A stretch of DNA of 64,000 bases from Lumbricus rubellus. Lineage: Eukaryota > Annelida > Clitellata > Crassiclitellata > Lumbricidae. Where the stretch lies: the NCBI GenBank assembly GCA_945859605.1, contig OX243814.1:38819377-38883376 (forward strand), given 5' to 3'. Below the pieces are notes generated by a model. The model did no database searches. It was given only the letters and a program-made list of their open reading frames with translations, and was not told the origin of the DNA. This document shows, piece by piece, positions 47,201-58,250 of the stretch. The position numbers and the translations under genes are program-made. How positions within the stretch are numbered: position 1 is the stretch's first letter; each line of letters opens with the position of its first letter.

Positions 47201-50200
47201 AACTAATGTTTTGTTAGGCTAATATTTTTCGAGGACCTAGCCTACAGAACGTATATATAAGTCTTTCACAAACCTTTTGAGTTGCTGGCATTCTTACAAT
47301 ATATCCGACTTCTTTGTAGATTAAATTCTATTGTGTCATATTAATTCCATTTGACTTCATTTGACTTTTCATAGTGGTGTGCTTCGTGTTACTTTTTGTC
47401 ATCGGAATAATTATTCATCCATATATTTTGACAGTAAGACTTGTTTGCTTATTTAGAAAGCGCCTCTGTTGAGTTTCCCTGAAGAGGCGAAATATAAACG
47501 CGGCTGCAATAATTGCAAAATGCACGTGTCATTTCAAATGTTAGATAGCATAAGTGTTGTAGGCCCAATCACTTTCGCATCCTTTACAGCTGTTTTACAG
47601 AAATGAAATTCAATTAACCCTGTCCATAGTTTACTGCTACAGCTTGAAGAATATTTTGTGGGTACTAAAGTATCGTAACCTAATACATGACTGTGTTTTT
47701 CGAATATTTCTATTTAGGTCAGTCGACATCAGCGACATCAGCGACATCCTCCCAAGAAACCTTTGCACCACCGGGATCATTGAAAAATTCTCAAGAGATC
47801 ACTTCTCCAGGGATGTACATCGGCCTACCCGTTGCTTCTGTGATTCTGATTGCCGTCATTCTACTAGTCGCTCTACTACTCTTCCGAAGGTACCTACTTG
47901 TAAATTGCTGGACTAGGCCCTATAAAATTATATCGTAATATGCAAATTATTATCATTAGGAGAGGGGTCTACTGAAAGATTTTTAATAATCTAAGGAGAA
48001 AACCGTGTCTGACTGAACGGTAATGACCAATGAGAATATCAGGAGCAACAGAATAAGTTGGGAAAATATGAGCTTTATGCTCTTCGGCCAATGGGGAGCT
48101 GCTGGTCCCTCGAACCCGCTGTGCTACCAGGCAGCGTAGAGCCTTCTCGGTTGTTGGCCCGTCCACATGGAATGGGCTCCCGCTTGCGCTACGCTCGCTA
48201 CCTCGGAATAATTTGCCTGCCTTCTACAAGTTACTTAAGACCTATTTTTTTAGCCGTGGCTGGGCTGGGAGCGCCTCTGAGTAGACTTCTTGAAGAGGCG
48301 CTATATAAGTTTTCGGAATGAATGAATGAATGAATGAATGAATGAATGAGTTAATAATAATATAATTATTATGAGGAAGGGTTAACCAATTATAGCCAAG
48401 CATCAAATCTAACGAAATCCCTAACCGATACAATCTTTTGCCCTCTTAAACAGTGTTACTGAGACTGCAGTAAGTAGGTCTTGGTAAGGTAAGGTGAGGT
48501 CGGCGCCATCACTCTTTGAATGTCATTGACTTTAGCTGGTAATAGTCTACTTCTGCAGAGCCTCCGGTCAAAGAACAAGAAACAAACCCAATAAGCTAAA
48601 ACCTTCATGAGTGTGTATAACGACTCAACTCTAAAATGAGAGTATTTGGGGTTTAACTACAGAAAGCATAGAGATCCATAGTTCCAAGTGATTACAGCTA
48701 CATGGCAGAAGCTTTAAGCCTATTTTGAAACGACTGTGGTAAAAGTGAGTGCAGGCGGTAAAATAGGTAGCCTATTAGCCTACAGTACTGTAGGCATTCA
48801 CCTAGGAACAACAAATCTACTGCAATTCTGTTCGAAAATTCTGAAATAAAGTAATTTCTAGCCTGCCTGTCTTCCTGATGTAACCGATTGCCATTCAATC
48901 ACACATTTAAATGTTCTTGTAGGTCATTATTCACCTGCAATGGTACAGCACGCGGCAATCACACTATTAGTGGTAAGACATTTAAAGCTTGTTTTATTAA
49001 TAGATGTAATGAACTTAGGCTACTTATTGCCTTAGTCTTTGATTAGTCTTTACGATGCTTTATATTGGCGTGCATTCTATAATTCTAACAAGGAGTTTAA
49101 AAAAGAATGTTAGAACAACATGCTCAGTTGGAAATTGCTGTTGCCTTTTGCAGACGCAGAGATTGGTCGAATGGGCAACGACAACCACATCGATATGACA
49201 CCACTCAATGGAACGATATCGGAAGGTATTCAAAAGTCGATTAACAAATACTTATCCTACTATAAGCTCGTACCATTATTGCTGAAATAAAAATATCATG
49301 GATGGTGTTGTGGCGCTTTGGTTAAAACCTTTGTTAACGCCGTCAATAGTAAGCTTTCATAAGTCAAAGCTGAATTTAGTCAATCACTATTTCGGTCGCT
49401 AATAGAACTGAATGATGTCTGAATATGATCATAAAAATAGCTTTTTGATTCAATAACGCACTTACATAGACTACTAGCCAGTTGGGCTCTGGACTTAGAT
49501 CCGAGATCTATGTGCTCAAGAATGTGATGTTGAAGCCTTGCATATCACCACCATCCTAAACTATCACTGCCAATTTGATTACCATGCCCGACTTTGCCCG
49601 CCTTGCCTTAAATTTTAGATGAGCTGGTGTTCTTTTACAATCCAATTATTCGTTCATTATAAAAAAAATTGCATTCGTATAGCGCCTCTACAGGGGCTAC
49701 TCAGAGGCGCTTCCAACCTCAGCGCGGGAAATTAACCTGTCTTAAGATGAGAGAGAAAAGCCTGAGAAAGATTTTCAGAACGACAGTGAAGTGTCAGCGG
49801 AAGACCGTTCCAGGTTGAGGGTTAAATCACTGAAAAAGCACGGTTTTGCATATTGGAAGTACGAGCAAAAGGGACCGAGAGCAGATTTTGTTCAGTCGAA
49901 CTAAGGGAGCGGAAGTGGCGCGAACTATGATTAGGGCTACAGAGCTCACAAAGATAGGCAAGAGCATGACCCAGCATGAAGCGCCAGACTATATTAGTAG
50001 AGATCCTATACTCAGTTTGCTGCCTGAGTGGAAGTTAAATTTGAAGTTCTAATTAAATATATCCTTTAGCTATCAAGCAAAAGCTGGGCCATCGACTTAA
50101 ATCTGTGTGTTTAATGATTTACATGTATTTTGTGTTTCGCAGTTCCTACAGAAAAAGACGTGATGCTTGCGGACACACACCGACCTCATAATAACGGCGT

Positions 50201-50267
50201 GTCGAACATCAGCGAAATACCAGAAAGAAACAGATGTCTGACAGAGACATCAGACGGTGTTTCCTGA
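44225..50267 (+). CDS. Gene 3: three-Ig transmembrane receptor, tyrosine-less tail (8 exons, 443 aa)
   Basis: Exons 44225-44267, 44875-45171, 45799-46119, 46818-47069, 47718-47889, 48923-48972, 49154-49225 and 50143-50267 join into one open frame of 443 residues. Introns 1-4, 6 and 7 are phase 1 and intron 5 is phase 2. Order: signal peptide (MLQIATCFFVMLCI), Ig V (15-113), Ig (114-220), cysteine-rich Ig (221-304), Ser/Thr-rich stalk, transmembrane helix (about 339-360) and an 83-residue tail with no tyrosine. Gene 4, 14 kb downstream, is a tandem duplicate with the same intron positions and phases, and its introns and 3' flank are still partly alignable. The role is presumably cell-surface recognition or adhesion; the partner is unknown. 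Confidence 0.88.
44875..45171 (+). CDS. Gene 3 exon 2: Ig V-type domain
   Basis: 99 codons. VTLKCRTD (strand B Cys), AEWRFKK (core Trp), CDLIIRDVRLDDAGRYTC (strands E-F with the D-x-G-x-Y-x-C signature) and ELLVFG at the end. The B-to-C loop is six residues shorter than in gene 4, and the loop after the strand F cysteine (VDRD) is also shorter. Confidence 0.88.
45799..46119 (+). CDS. Gene 3 exon 3: second Ig domain
   Basis: 107 codons. A leading cysteine pair (EHC, NDC) is followed by LTLSCDLSY (strand B), LEWLEGN (core Trp), the DGSITSSIPLQKGQ strand region and KFTCRVRY (strand F). The family matches gene 2 exon 28699-29037 and gene 4 exon 60170-60475. Confidence 0.85.
46818..47069 (+). CDS. 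Gene 3 exon 4: cysteine-rich third Ig-like domain
   Basis: 84 codons with seven cysteines, all conserved in gene 4. YTWKDENG supplies the Trp and NGNYTCLA the strand F motif. It is the best-conserved extracellular part between genes 3 and 4: I count 14 differences over the 72 residues from SYGGC to IYRC. Confidence 0.82.
47457..47505 (+). repeat. LINE/SINE 3' tail fragment in gene 3 intron 4
   Basis: AGCGCCTCTGTTGAG and CTGAAGAGGCGAAATATAAA match the tail at 48245-48348. Confidence 0.45.
47718..47889 (+). CDS. Gene 3 exon 5: Ser/Thr-rich stalk and transmembrane helix
   Basis: About 32 stalk residues rich in Ser and Thr (TSATSATSS), likely O-glycosylated, then the helix IGLPVASVILIAVILLVALLLF and RR. 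The exon ends in phase 2 (CGAAG|GTACCT), as does its gene 4 counterpart, which fixes the frame of the tail exons. Confidence 0.85.
48045..48349 (+). pseudogene. CR1-like LINE 3' end with (GAAT)n tail, in gene 3 intron 5
   Basis: One plus frame reads FSVVGPSTWNGLPLALRSLP and AFYKLLKTYFFSRGW, the conserved C-terminus of these reverse transcriptases. The 3' tail GGGAGCGCCTCTGAGTAGAC...GAAGAGGCGCTATATAA and seven or eight GAAT units follow. It is absent from the matching intron of gene 4. Confidence 0.8.
49678..49800 (-). repeat. LINE 3' tail fragment in gene 3 intron 7
   Basis: On plus, ATAGCGCCTCTACAGGGGC and CTCAGAGGCGCTTCC are the inverted tail of the LINE at 48045-48349. The bases upstream on minus resemble its body. 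Confidence 0.5.
50143..50267 (+). CDS. Gene 3 exon 8: end of cytoplasmic tail
   Basis: The last 41 residues (starting VPTEKDVMLADT, ending ETSDGVS) and the stop TGA at 50265-50267. No tyrosine and no known motif. Together with small exons 6 (48923-48972) and 7 (49154-49225) this makes the whole tail. Acceptor GTTTCGCAG|TT. Confidence 0.75.
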
Positions 50268-51740
50268 TTATTGGAAGGTAGAAGACGTTGTTTAACAGAC
50301 TGTGATAAGCTACATGTGGTCGATACGCATGCAATCGAATCGTGAGAGGTAGCTGCCCTTCGCGCGACTACCGTTCCGCGGACAGTCGGTCGGTGTTAGA
50401 GAGATGTTTGCAGGAGAGACGCCTGTGCATGGGCTGTTCAAATCGTCAATGATCTACCTTCCGAATGACTGTGATCACTAGTAACAATCATGAGCTGCAT
50501 GGTTATTAGGATGATTTTTAAAGTTTCATAGCCCAGAACTGAAGTTGTCTACTCTTCGTTGTGAAGAATGAAGATCATAGTGATGTAGATTAACGCAATC
50601 CTTTGATTGGTTAAGACTGTTAGCCATTCTACTCATCTAAGAGAAGCAAAAATGTTGTCTGACTAAGTATTTAACTGGGTGCTTGTAGAACGAGTTTTAT
50701 GAATTGGTAGTGAGTGACTTCTCACCATTAACGTACCTTGTCAAAAAGACCTTGTCAAAAACTGCTGTTATTGCAGTGTTAATGTTTTTTACATGAATTT
50801 TGCTGATTAGGCCCATTCTAGATCTGAACTATACTGTCACATTAACGTCACCATTAACGTGTCTTGTCAAACGAAGTGTTGTAATTTTGTTAATGGTACT
50901 GCACTGCCAAGCCCTAGACTACTCTGTCATAGTAATTACTTTTATGCAGTTCTTTGTACTGTCAGAAAACATGAATAATTGTTCAAGCTGACAACTGGTA
51001 GTTCCTGGTAGCCTACTGGCCGATAAAATAATTTTATGTAGCTTATTATAGGCTACATATGTTGTGGCTGAAAATCTGAGATATTTGCGGCCAGTTCGTT
51101 TATGGGTCATTCAAGTTTATTTCAAGTACTGTTAAGCATTGTTCAGGCGGAGATTTATCTGATATTATTGCTCAATGGAAGTGATTACTTTAATTTGACA
51201 TCACATGTGCCATAATACTTTCGTTTATTCTCGACGTAAGCTTACCTGTTCTGATATTAACCGCATAATTCGAAAAGGTTGTTTCTCAATGTGACTTATA
51301 ATATTAAGACTTAACGTTTTCATCTAGCTCTGCTCTTTCAGTTTGAAATTACCTAATGGTTGATTGCTTTCGTCCGCCGTATAGGCCTACATGCATACGC
51401 ATTATTTGATGTTTCTTGTTGAGTTTTATAAAGATTTACATTTAATAGTTGAGCTCTTGCTGTATTTCATATTCTATCACTTTCACTCAATCACTTGACA
51501 GAAGGAACTTAGAACCGTTCAATACATGTATATTATTTATTCAAGCATTATAATTGCGTTGTGTCATGTTTGCAAAGTATTGCGATTACGCTTAAAGGTT
51601 TGTTTGTCAGAGTATTAGCCTGTATGAACCGTTTTGATTTGGGATTTTAAATTAAATATAGGACGCTGCATATTTTGTTGCTATTCTAAGAACACATTCA
51701 AAGTTTAGACTTATCTAACTCTCGGGCTAGTACAATCGGA

Positions 51741-51864
51741 GTAAAAAAAGAAGTGCCTGGACGTCCCTCACCTTTTCAGGTGTGCTAGGTAAATAAATGA
51801 GAGAGCGGCATTGAGATTTGAAAATAAGTGCCTAGACGCCGGCCCTGTCACACTTTAAACCTTG
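51741..51864. mobile_element. hAT-type MITE fragment, CAGGGCTTAAAG family
   Basis: GAAGTGCCTGGACG, AAATAAGTGCCTAGACGCC and the end CACTTTAAACCTTG match 38730-39092. The left terminus is worn away. Confidence 0.55.
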
Positions 51865-52057
51865 AGCACAGTCCGTAGACAGAATGATAGCCTATTTTAA
51901 ATGAGGTGGTTCTTATTCAAACAGGCAGCCGTAAGAAGATTTAAACCGATCAATTCATTGAAAAAGTGAACATTAGCAAGGTCAAGTCCAGAATGGCCGT
52001 TACAGCACGATCCGTACACAGAGGCTTTAAATATCGTGTCGCTCATCCAACAAGGCA

Positions 52058-52105
52058 ATAATAATAATAATGAAATAATAATAATAATAATAATAGTAAT
52101 AATAT
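52058..52105. repeat. (ATA)n microsatellite
   Basis: Runs of AAT/ATA with two interruptions. Confidence 0.85.
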
Positions 52106-53492
52106 TCCTATATTGAACAATCCGGTTGGCAAATCGCAACCAGCTGCAGTGTACACTGTAGGCCTACAGTCATGCAATTGAAACAATTCACAAGAACACA
52201 AATCACAAATTTTAACTAGTAACAGAACAGATGGCCTGCAATGCAAGGGCTCTAATAGCCTAAAAAGAACGTAGTATATCCAAAAAGGCTTCGGGAATCG
52301 AACTCTAGTCAGTGTGTTATAATAATGCTCAACATAATCCAATAATTAGGCTATAGGCCTATCCAGCATCCAATGCGCCATCGGGCCCCACCCAGTCCGT
52401 ATTATTTTTAATGGATCTACACTGTCCTACAGGTTATCAATAAAATTATTTAATACGCGTCATATGGGGGCGCGGCCAATCCAATATTAGGCCTACTATA
52501 GCTTATAATTATTTGATTTCCGATTTCTACCAATATCCATCCGATCCTCCATCTTACTAACTCACTCGTCCTCAAAGAAATCAGCTATATGCTAGGCCTA
52601 TTAGCAGCTGCTCTACATAAAAATAATTAGGCGTCCAATTATAATACAGCTGCCTGCTTTGAATGTGCCACTGTTTGGAAATTACAAATAGGCTATTTGC
52701 TAATAGCTGCATTAGCTATGGATGCTTCTGAATGGCGTCAGCTTTGGAAATAACACAAAGCTAAGAATAGAAAAGCTGGTGCTTTTCCTAAACGTTTCTG
52801 GTGCCGCTGCAATTAAGGGTTTTCCAAACAACGGAAGTCAATGCCTACGATGAGGAGGCCAAACTATTTTCCGATTCCTCTCTTATTAGCCGACTTCCCG
52901 GTTTAACCACAGACTGTAACCAAACGCAGTGACTCAATATCTGCAAAAAATGGTGTTCCGCTCGTGTCACATTCAATTTTCTACTGATAATCTACGGTGA
53001 TAAATGTACTCGATGTTTATATAACCTAAATCTAGCCATAGTGTGACCTCGGCTCAATTCTTTTTCCAGTGAATTTGATCTGGTTAAATCCTCCTCCACC
53101 GCTAAACGTCTGAATTGGTGCCACGACGTATAAGAATTTTCCCAGTGTTCAGTGCTTGTCTTATATTTTAATCGCTGAGAAAACCCACATTCTGAAAATG
53201 AACCTGCACGCTGTAGACCTACAACACGGAGAAGCTAGGGATTGGTAGCCTACTAAACAATGTAGCAATGCCTTACCGTTGACCTACACTGGACTATCAC
53301 AATTATAGTGAGCACCACAGGAAGAGTTAGAGCAATCCCTTAACTAAAGAAATCCTGGGCAGCCATGACTATGAAGTGTTATGAGGCCATAATTTTGTTT
53401 TATTTAGCCTCTGCATAATGATGGCCAACCACCGTTCCTCTCCATCGCCGTCACATCTTCCCATAAACAAACCTTTACGGTTGATCTGGTGA

Positions 53493-54123
53493 GTTCCAAT
53501 TCCAAACAACAAAGGATGTTCACATAGAGAATAAAACTCCTTTCAAAATTTATACCTATATGAATGTACATGCATATAGGTATAAATGTGTTTCGTTGAA
53601 ATCTCGGAACACATTATCTGCCCTGTAACAGTATACTTCAGATCGAACTAAGCGTAGGGGCGCTAGCTTATTCACGAGCACACATCTGCAGGACCCTTGT
53701 TCCAATAGCTAACCTAAGGTACACGTGGTCCGTATCGGTCCACCTATAATTGCCCACGGAAATGCTGGCAGGGTTCAATCGTCATCGCCTGACACAACAC
53801 AAAGTACAATAGCAAAGTTCAGAATTGCACACTGAATAAACAACATAATATAGATCTAGATGTTGTTCGGCATTGTTACTGTGAGTGAGCGACTTTCTCT
53901 ATCGGTTACTTCACAGTGACAGGCTCGGTGTTGTCTTGAACTGTGGTCTATGCTTCGCGTTGTAAGCTACAAACTATACAAGCCTAACCAAGTTACAAGA
54001 CAGTATAACCAATCGACTACCTTTCATGTACAATTGTACATGCATATAGGTATAAATTAGGTATAAATTTTGAAAGGAGTTTTATTCTCTGTGTGAACAT
54101 CCTTTGTTGTTTGGAATTGGAAC
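53493..54123. mobile_element. Inverted-repeat element with arms of about 95 bp
   Basis: Both ends start GTTCCAATTCCAAACAACAA and run inward as near-identical inverted copies for about 95 bp (AAACTCCTTTCAAAATTTAT included), around a centre of about 440 bp without a coding frame. No target duplication settled. Confidence 0.7.
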
Positions 54124-54139
54124 ATCCATTAGTCCCAAC

Positions 54140-54282
54140 CAGTATGAGAATTGTGGAAAAATAACTGGGGGGTTGGCCTATGATAAACTTGAAATTGGGG
54201 TATGAAAAACTTACTTTAACATGGGGCTCTAAAAATGACTGGGGGGTTGAACCCCCTAACCCCCCCGGCAATTCTCACCCTG
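54140..54282. mobile_element. hAT-type MITE, CAGTATGAGAATTG family
   Basis: TIRs CAGTATGAGAATTG and CAATTCTCACCCTG with a perfect 8-bp target duplication GTCCCAAC. Starts 17 bp after the inverted-repeat element. Confidence 0.85.
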
Positions 54283-55309
54283 GTCCCAACACCAAATGTC
54301 TTGATCTTCCGATCATTTAGGCCTATGCCTTTTGCATCATGGTAAAAGCCACAGAAGTTGCTTTGAAAAAATTAGGTTCGAAATAACCGCAAATGAGGAA
54401 GTAGAAAGACTTGAATATGCAGTTAAGCGACGAGAGTGTAGGCGTATATCCAACAATTAGTTGGCATCAGGAACTGATGATAATGGTGATGCGGCGCACC
54501 CTGGGCTCCTTTTACAGACTCTACACTACAAACTCTAGGCTAGCAAACTATTAGGTCTAGGCCTGTTTGCTCCCGTGTTATCTGGATTTTTTTAAACCCT
54601 TCATTGAGAGTGTCAATTAAGCTACTGAATAGTCACGATTGCCCCCTTAACTCCGGCTGTATGTTGTCTTACCAAGTCGACGATAATGGCTACAATTAGG
54701 TACAATTAGCCTAATTATGCAGGCGATCGTGCTGTGGTCCTTGCCGATGACTTCATAGTTCGGTTGAACTTCAATTACGTGTAGGCTAATTATTCTATTT
54801 TGTCCCAGGATTGAGAAGCGATGCATCGTGCTGAATAAAATGTTTCAATGTGATTAGAAACAAAAAGTAGACCTATTAGGGTATGTCCACATAATTACTG
54901 GGTACGAAGGAAGGGTAACCGGATTTAGGCAATTTAGATAGCGTGCGAATGGCTGGAAGGAGCCTCGACAAAATGTACGTACTATACGTAGCCTAAGCAA
55001 ATGAATTATTTCTAATTATTACTTCACTTTTAGCCCATGACTCTGTATTATCCTATTAATAGTCGACCGATGGCCTTTGACTACCATAACATTAAAATTA
55101 AATTCTGTTCACATCTAAATAGTAGGCCTAAGCCATAGCAGTTAATAATTTTTAGCTAGCAAAATCTGATTTTCAACAACAACAAATTATTAGTAGGCCT
55201 ATCCACGGTAATATAAATGTTCTTAGATGACTTTAGCTAATTAACTTGTGTAGGCCTAAAGGACGCTTGTTACATGTTTAACGCCACTGCCATATAAGAG
55301 ATGATTAGT

Positions 55310-55378
55310 GTAGCCCTTCACCCTTATCCAGGATTGGGACTGGCACTGGCAGAGTGCAACCGGTGACGGAGTTTTGTG
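55310..55378 (-). repeat. Unclassified interspersed repeat (copy c)
   Basis: Third copy, on minus, with one change in the 20-base core (55347-55328) and the same GCACTCTGCC lead-in as copy b. Confidence 0.55.
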
Positions 55379-55449
55379 TAAGGGAGGTAGAAAAACCCAT
55401 TTTTACGCACGCATAGGTGGTTCCACAAAAACCTATGTAGACCATATGA

Positions 55450-55468
55450 TGTATGTATGTATGTATGT
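55450..55468. repeat. (GTAT)n at the 3' end of a SINE
   Basis: Four to five ATGT units directly abut the reversed SINE at 55469-55671 and probably are its tail repeat (ACAT)n. Confidence 0.8.
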
Positions 55469-55671
55469 GCACTTGTTATAGCGTCCCTTCAGACTCTCTA
55501 AACTCAGGGGCGCTCCCGAATGCAAAGCGGACACTTCATCGGAGTTTCACGCCGAAGCCCTGAGCAATTGTGAGTGAAGGACTCGCCCAAGGTCCTTACG
55601 CGGCGAGGTGGATTCGAACCGCGAACCTTCCGGCTCCAAGGCAACGACGCCACCACTACACCACCGCGCCC
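55469..55671 (-). mobile_element. tRNA-derived SINE (copy 2, best preserved)
   Basis: On minus: GGGCGCGGTGGTGTAGTGG (A box), then GGTTCGAATCC (a perfect B box), the family body with CTTCACTCACAATTGCTC, and the tail GAAGGGACGCTATAACAAG. Internal Pol III promoter elements are intact to the eye. Confidence 0.85.
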
Positions 55672-55797
55672 AATTTATAACCTGCCAGTTGCAACAGCGG
55701 AAGGTGTAGAAAAAATTAATATATAATTCTATGCTTACACAATTATTATAATTATTATGGATGAGTGCGTGTGTCGTTTAAAAAAACCTTAAGCCAC

Positions 55798-56146
55798 CAG
55801 TGATGCCACAGCTGTGTTTTTTTCCACTAGATCTGGGTTTTTTCGTCTTCGTCTGGGTTTCTGGTATTTTTGGGGGAAATCTAGGTTTATTTGGGTGAGT
55901 TGAAAATTTGTACATTTTTCTTGACTTTTTGGACCGGACGACTAAAAAAAGGTCATCAGCTGTTGTGCCGGCGAAAATAGATTTTTTTTTGACTTTTTCG
56001 GCCGGACGACCAAAAAAAGGTCATCAACTGTTTTGCCGGCAAAAATAGAAAATTTTCTTGACTTTTCGGCCGGACGACGGTCTGGGTTTTTCTGGGTTTT
56101 TCCAAGGAAATCTAGGTTTATTTCTGAAACCTCAGTGGCAACACTG
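55798..56146. mobile_element. hAT-type MITE, CAGTGATGCCAC family
   Basis: TIRs CAGTGATGCCAC and GTGGCAACACTG with target duplication TAAGCCAC/TAAACCAC (7 of 8). The interior has three copies of a unit of about 60 bp with GGCCGGACGAC and AAAAAAGGTCATCA. Confidence 0.8.
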
Positions 56147-56776
56147 TAAACCACGTTTATTGCTTCTCTTTTGGGCTCCGATAAAATATAGCAACTGGCG
56201 TTATTTACAAGATATTAATAAAACGCATGTTTCCCATCGCTATTTTGTGGTTGCTCAGATTTTCCACGCAAAGTTTTTTATTCGAAAATAACTGTGGTTG
56301 TAGGATTCCTCCTCTTTTCATGCACGATAATGAAAGTAGACCCAGTTTCACAAAAGCGATTACAGAATTTTTCGTGATGAGTCGAAAGTATCATTATTAC
56401 ACAGTTCGAACAATAGAGCTTCATACAAGTCCCGAACGGTTTGACTAAAAGTGCCTTGACTTATTATGATCTATCGCAGAGGCTATTGCAAAGGCCCATC
56501 ATATTTCTTAAATAAGGCTACTATAATTTCTTTTTTGTGTTGTGCCTCCATAGTTCATCAATTAAGCAGGGTCTATTTAAATTGCAGCGTCTCATTTACT
56601 TCTCGCGTAGACGCTGGTTTTGATAAGTTTTTTATGCCTGGCCAAAGGAAGTCTTGCAATTTTACTAAATGCTTTGTTTCACGCAGGAATCTTGCTGGTT
56701 TCATAACAGACCTGGACTATAATACATGTAGCCTACTTTCACTGTAATTTATTTTTGTTATTATAACACTTAATCG

Positions 56777-56970
56777 AGGGGCGCGGTGGCGCGGTGGTGT
56801 AGTGGTGTATTCGGTGCCACCTCAAGACGCCTCGTAGACCTTGAACAAATCCTTCACCCGTAATAATTGTTCGTGCGCTTCGGTGTGAAACCGATACAGT
56901 GTCCACGCTGTATAGGCCTAGTCGTGAACAGCTCTGATTAGAGAGCTTGAAGGTGCGCTATAGAAAATGC
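56777..56970 (+). mobile_element. tRNA-derived SINE (copy 3)
   Basis: GCGCGGTGGTGTAGTGG head, a body with ACAGTGTCCACGCTGTA and the tail GAAGGTGCGCTATAGAAAAT. The B box is degraded. Confidence 0.7.
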
Positions 56971-58250
56971 GAAAAAACAAATTATGAATTACCAAAATGC
57001 GAATATGTTGGTCACGGTGGCTTCTGTTAGGCCTACTGCTAGGCGTAGAAACATTCGTAGGCCTAGCCTACTTAACCTAGCTTATGAGACACAGTCCTCC
57101 TCAGCAGCTCATCATTATAAAGAACGTCCAAGTAGCCTAGCCTAGCCTAAGTAATCTAACACAAGACTCAGTTCATTCTGCGATTTATCTAATATAATAG
57201 CATAAAACTATTACGGTAATATTATAGCCTGTTGCATTGTAAGTAGTACTAAGTACCGTAAACAAAATTAATTGTTAGGCCTATTTCATGTGCCATAACA
57301 CTCGACACACTTCTCTTTATATGCACCACAGTCTACCAATTATGCAATAATTTCGGAATTTGACTTAAAATTCATAAAGACTTAACTTTGTCCTGTATCG
57401 ATTAATGACTCATGCATTACGGTGACGGCGCCATAGAAGTTTACCATCATGCCCATGGGCCGTAATGGGCATGTTGGCATGTTGGTAGAGGAATCACCCG
57501 CAAATGAGGACATGGTAGGACATGTAGGCCTGCAAACACTGAGACAGCGCGCTGGACTTGACAATAGACCGAGAACATGGGTATTTTTCATAGAAATTTC
57601 TATAGACTTCTATGTAAATTTCTCAGTTTCATTTTGTGTATCAGCAGTAGGCCTATAACTGGAGTTTTTGTCCGACGAACTTTTTCAAAAACAAAAAATA
57701 TAAGTTAAAAATAGACTTTAATTTCCGGAGAGGAAGTACAACCTCTTGCCCCAATGTGCCGGTACCCATGCCTAGAATGGTGTCCAGAAACCAGGACACC
57801 CGCGACAACTGGACTTCCAGTGTGTCATTGCTGTCCAGTCTACTTGCTACCAGTAGCCTGAGTCTAAACCACTGTCGCAAACTAGTGGAGCAATAAACGG
57901 TATTAAACGTTCAGCCTTTTAGGGAAATTTGTGGCTGTTCATAGACAATGCAAATGTCCAATAAGGGTAATTTTTAAACAGACCTGTAATGACCAAAATA
58001 ATGTTGTGGCTTGCGTGTTTTTCACGATGTCGTCATAGGCCTACGCAGCTCGAACCAGATCGTTTTAGGCTGCCGCACGATCGTGGGCGATAATGAAAGC
58101 ATTTTTTCAAAGTAAAAACACTTTTCTTTGATTACAATAACTGTAAACTCACGGCAAACTTACTATAAAGCCCCACGGTTTGTTTTTTGTCGTTCATCGA
58201 AGAAACGTAGGCCATAGTCATCGATTGAAAAAAGTTTTTGAACAAGCATC

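Larger units (their letters stand above)
50268..58250. other. Spacer between gene 3 and gene 4, no recognised gene
   Basis: The first 200 bases match the 3' flank of gene 4 and are probably 3' untranslated region. Further on: a MITE (51741-51864), (ATA)n near 52058-52105, an inverted-repeat element (53493-54123), MITEs (54140-54282 and 55798-56146) and two SINEs (55469-55671 and 56777-56970). 56975-58250 shows nothing I can identify. The promoter of gene 4 must lie near its right edge. Confidence 0.5.

Noticed and set aside
55600..55672. Possible tRNA gene (A and B boxes on minus)
   Set aside because: No cloverleaf with paired acceptor stem could be formed; the SINE body and tail follow directly, so it is the head of a SINE.
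57382..57880. Open frames on both strands near 57.5 kb
   Set aside because: Short, mutually overlapping and without recognisable motifs or phase-1 splice sites matching the neighbouring genes.
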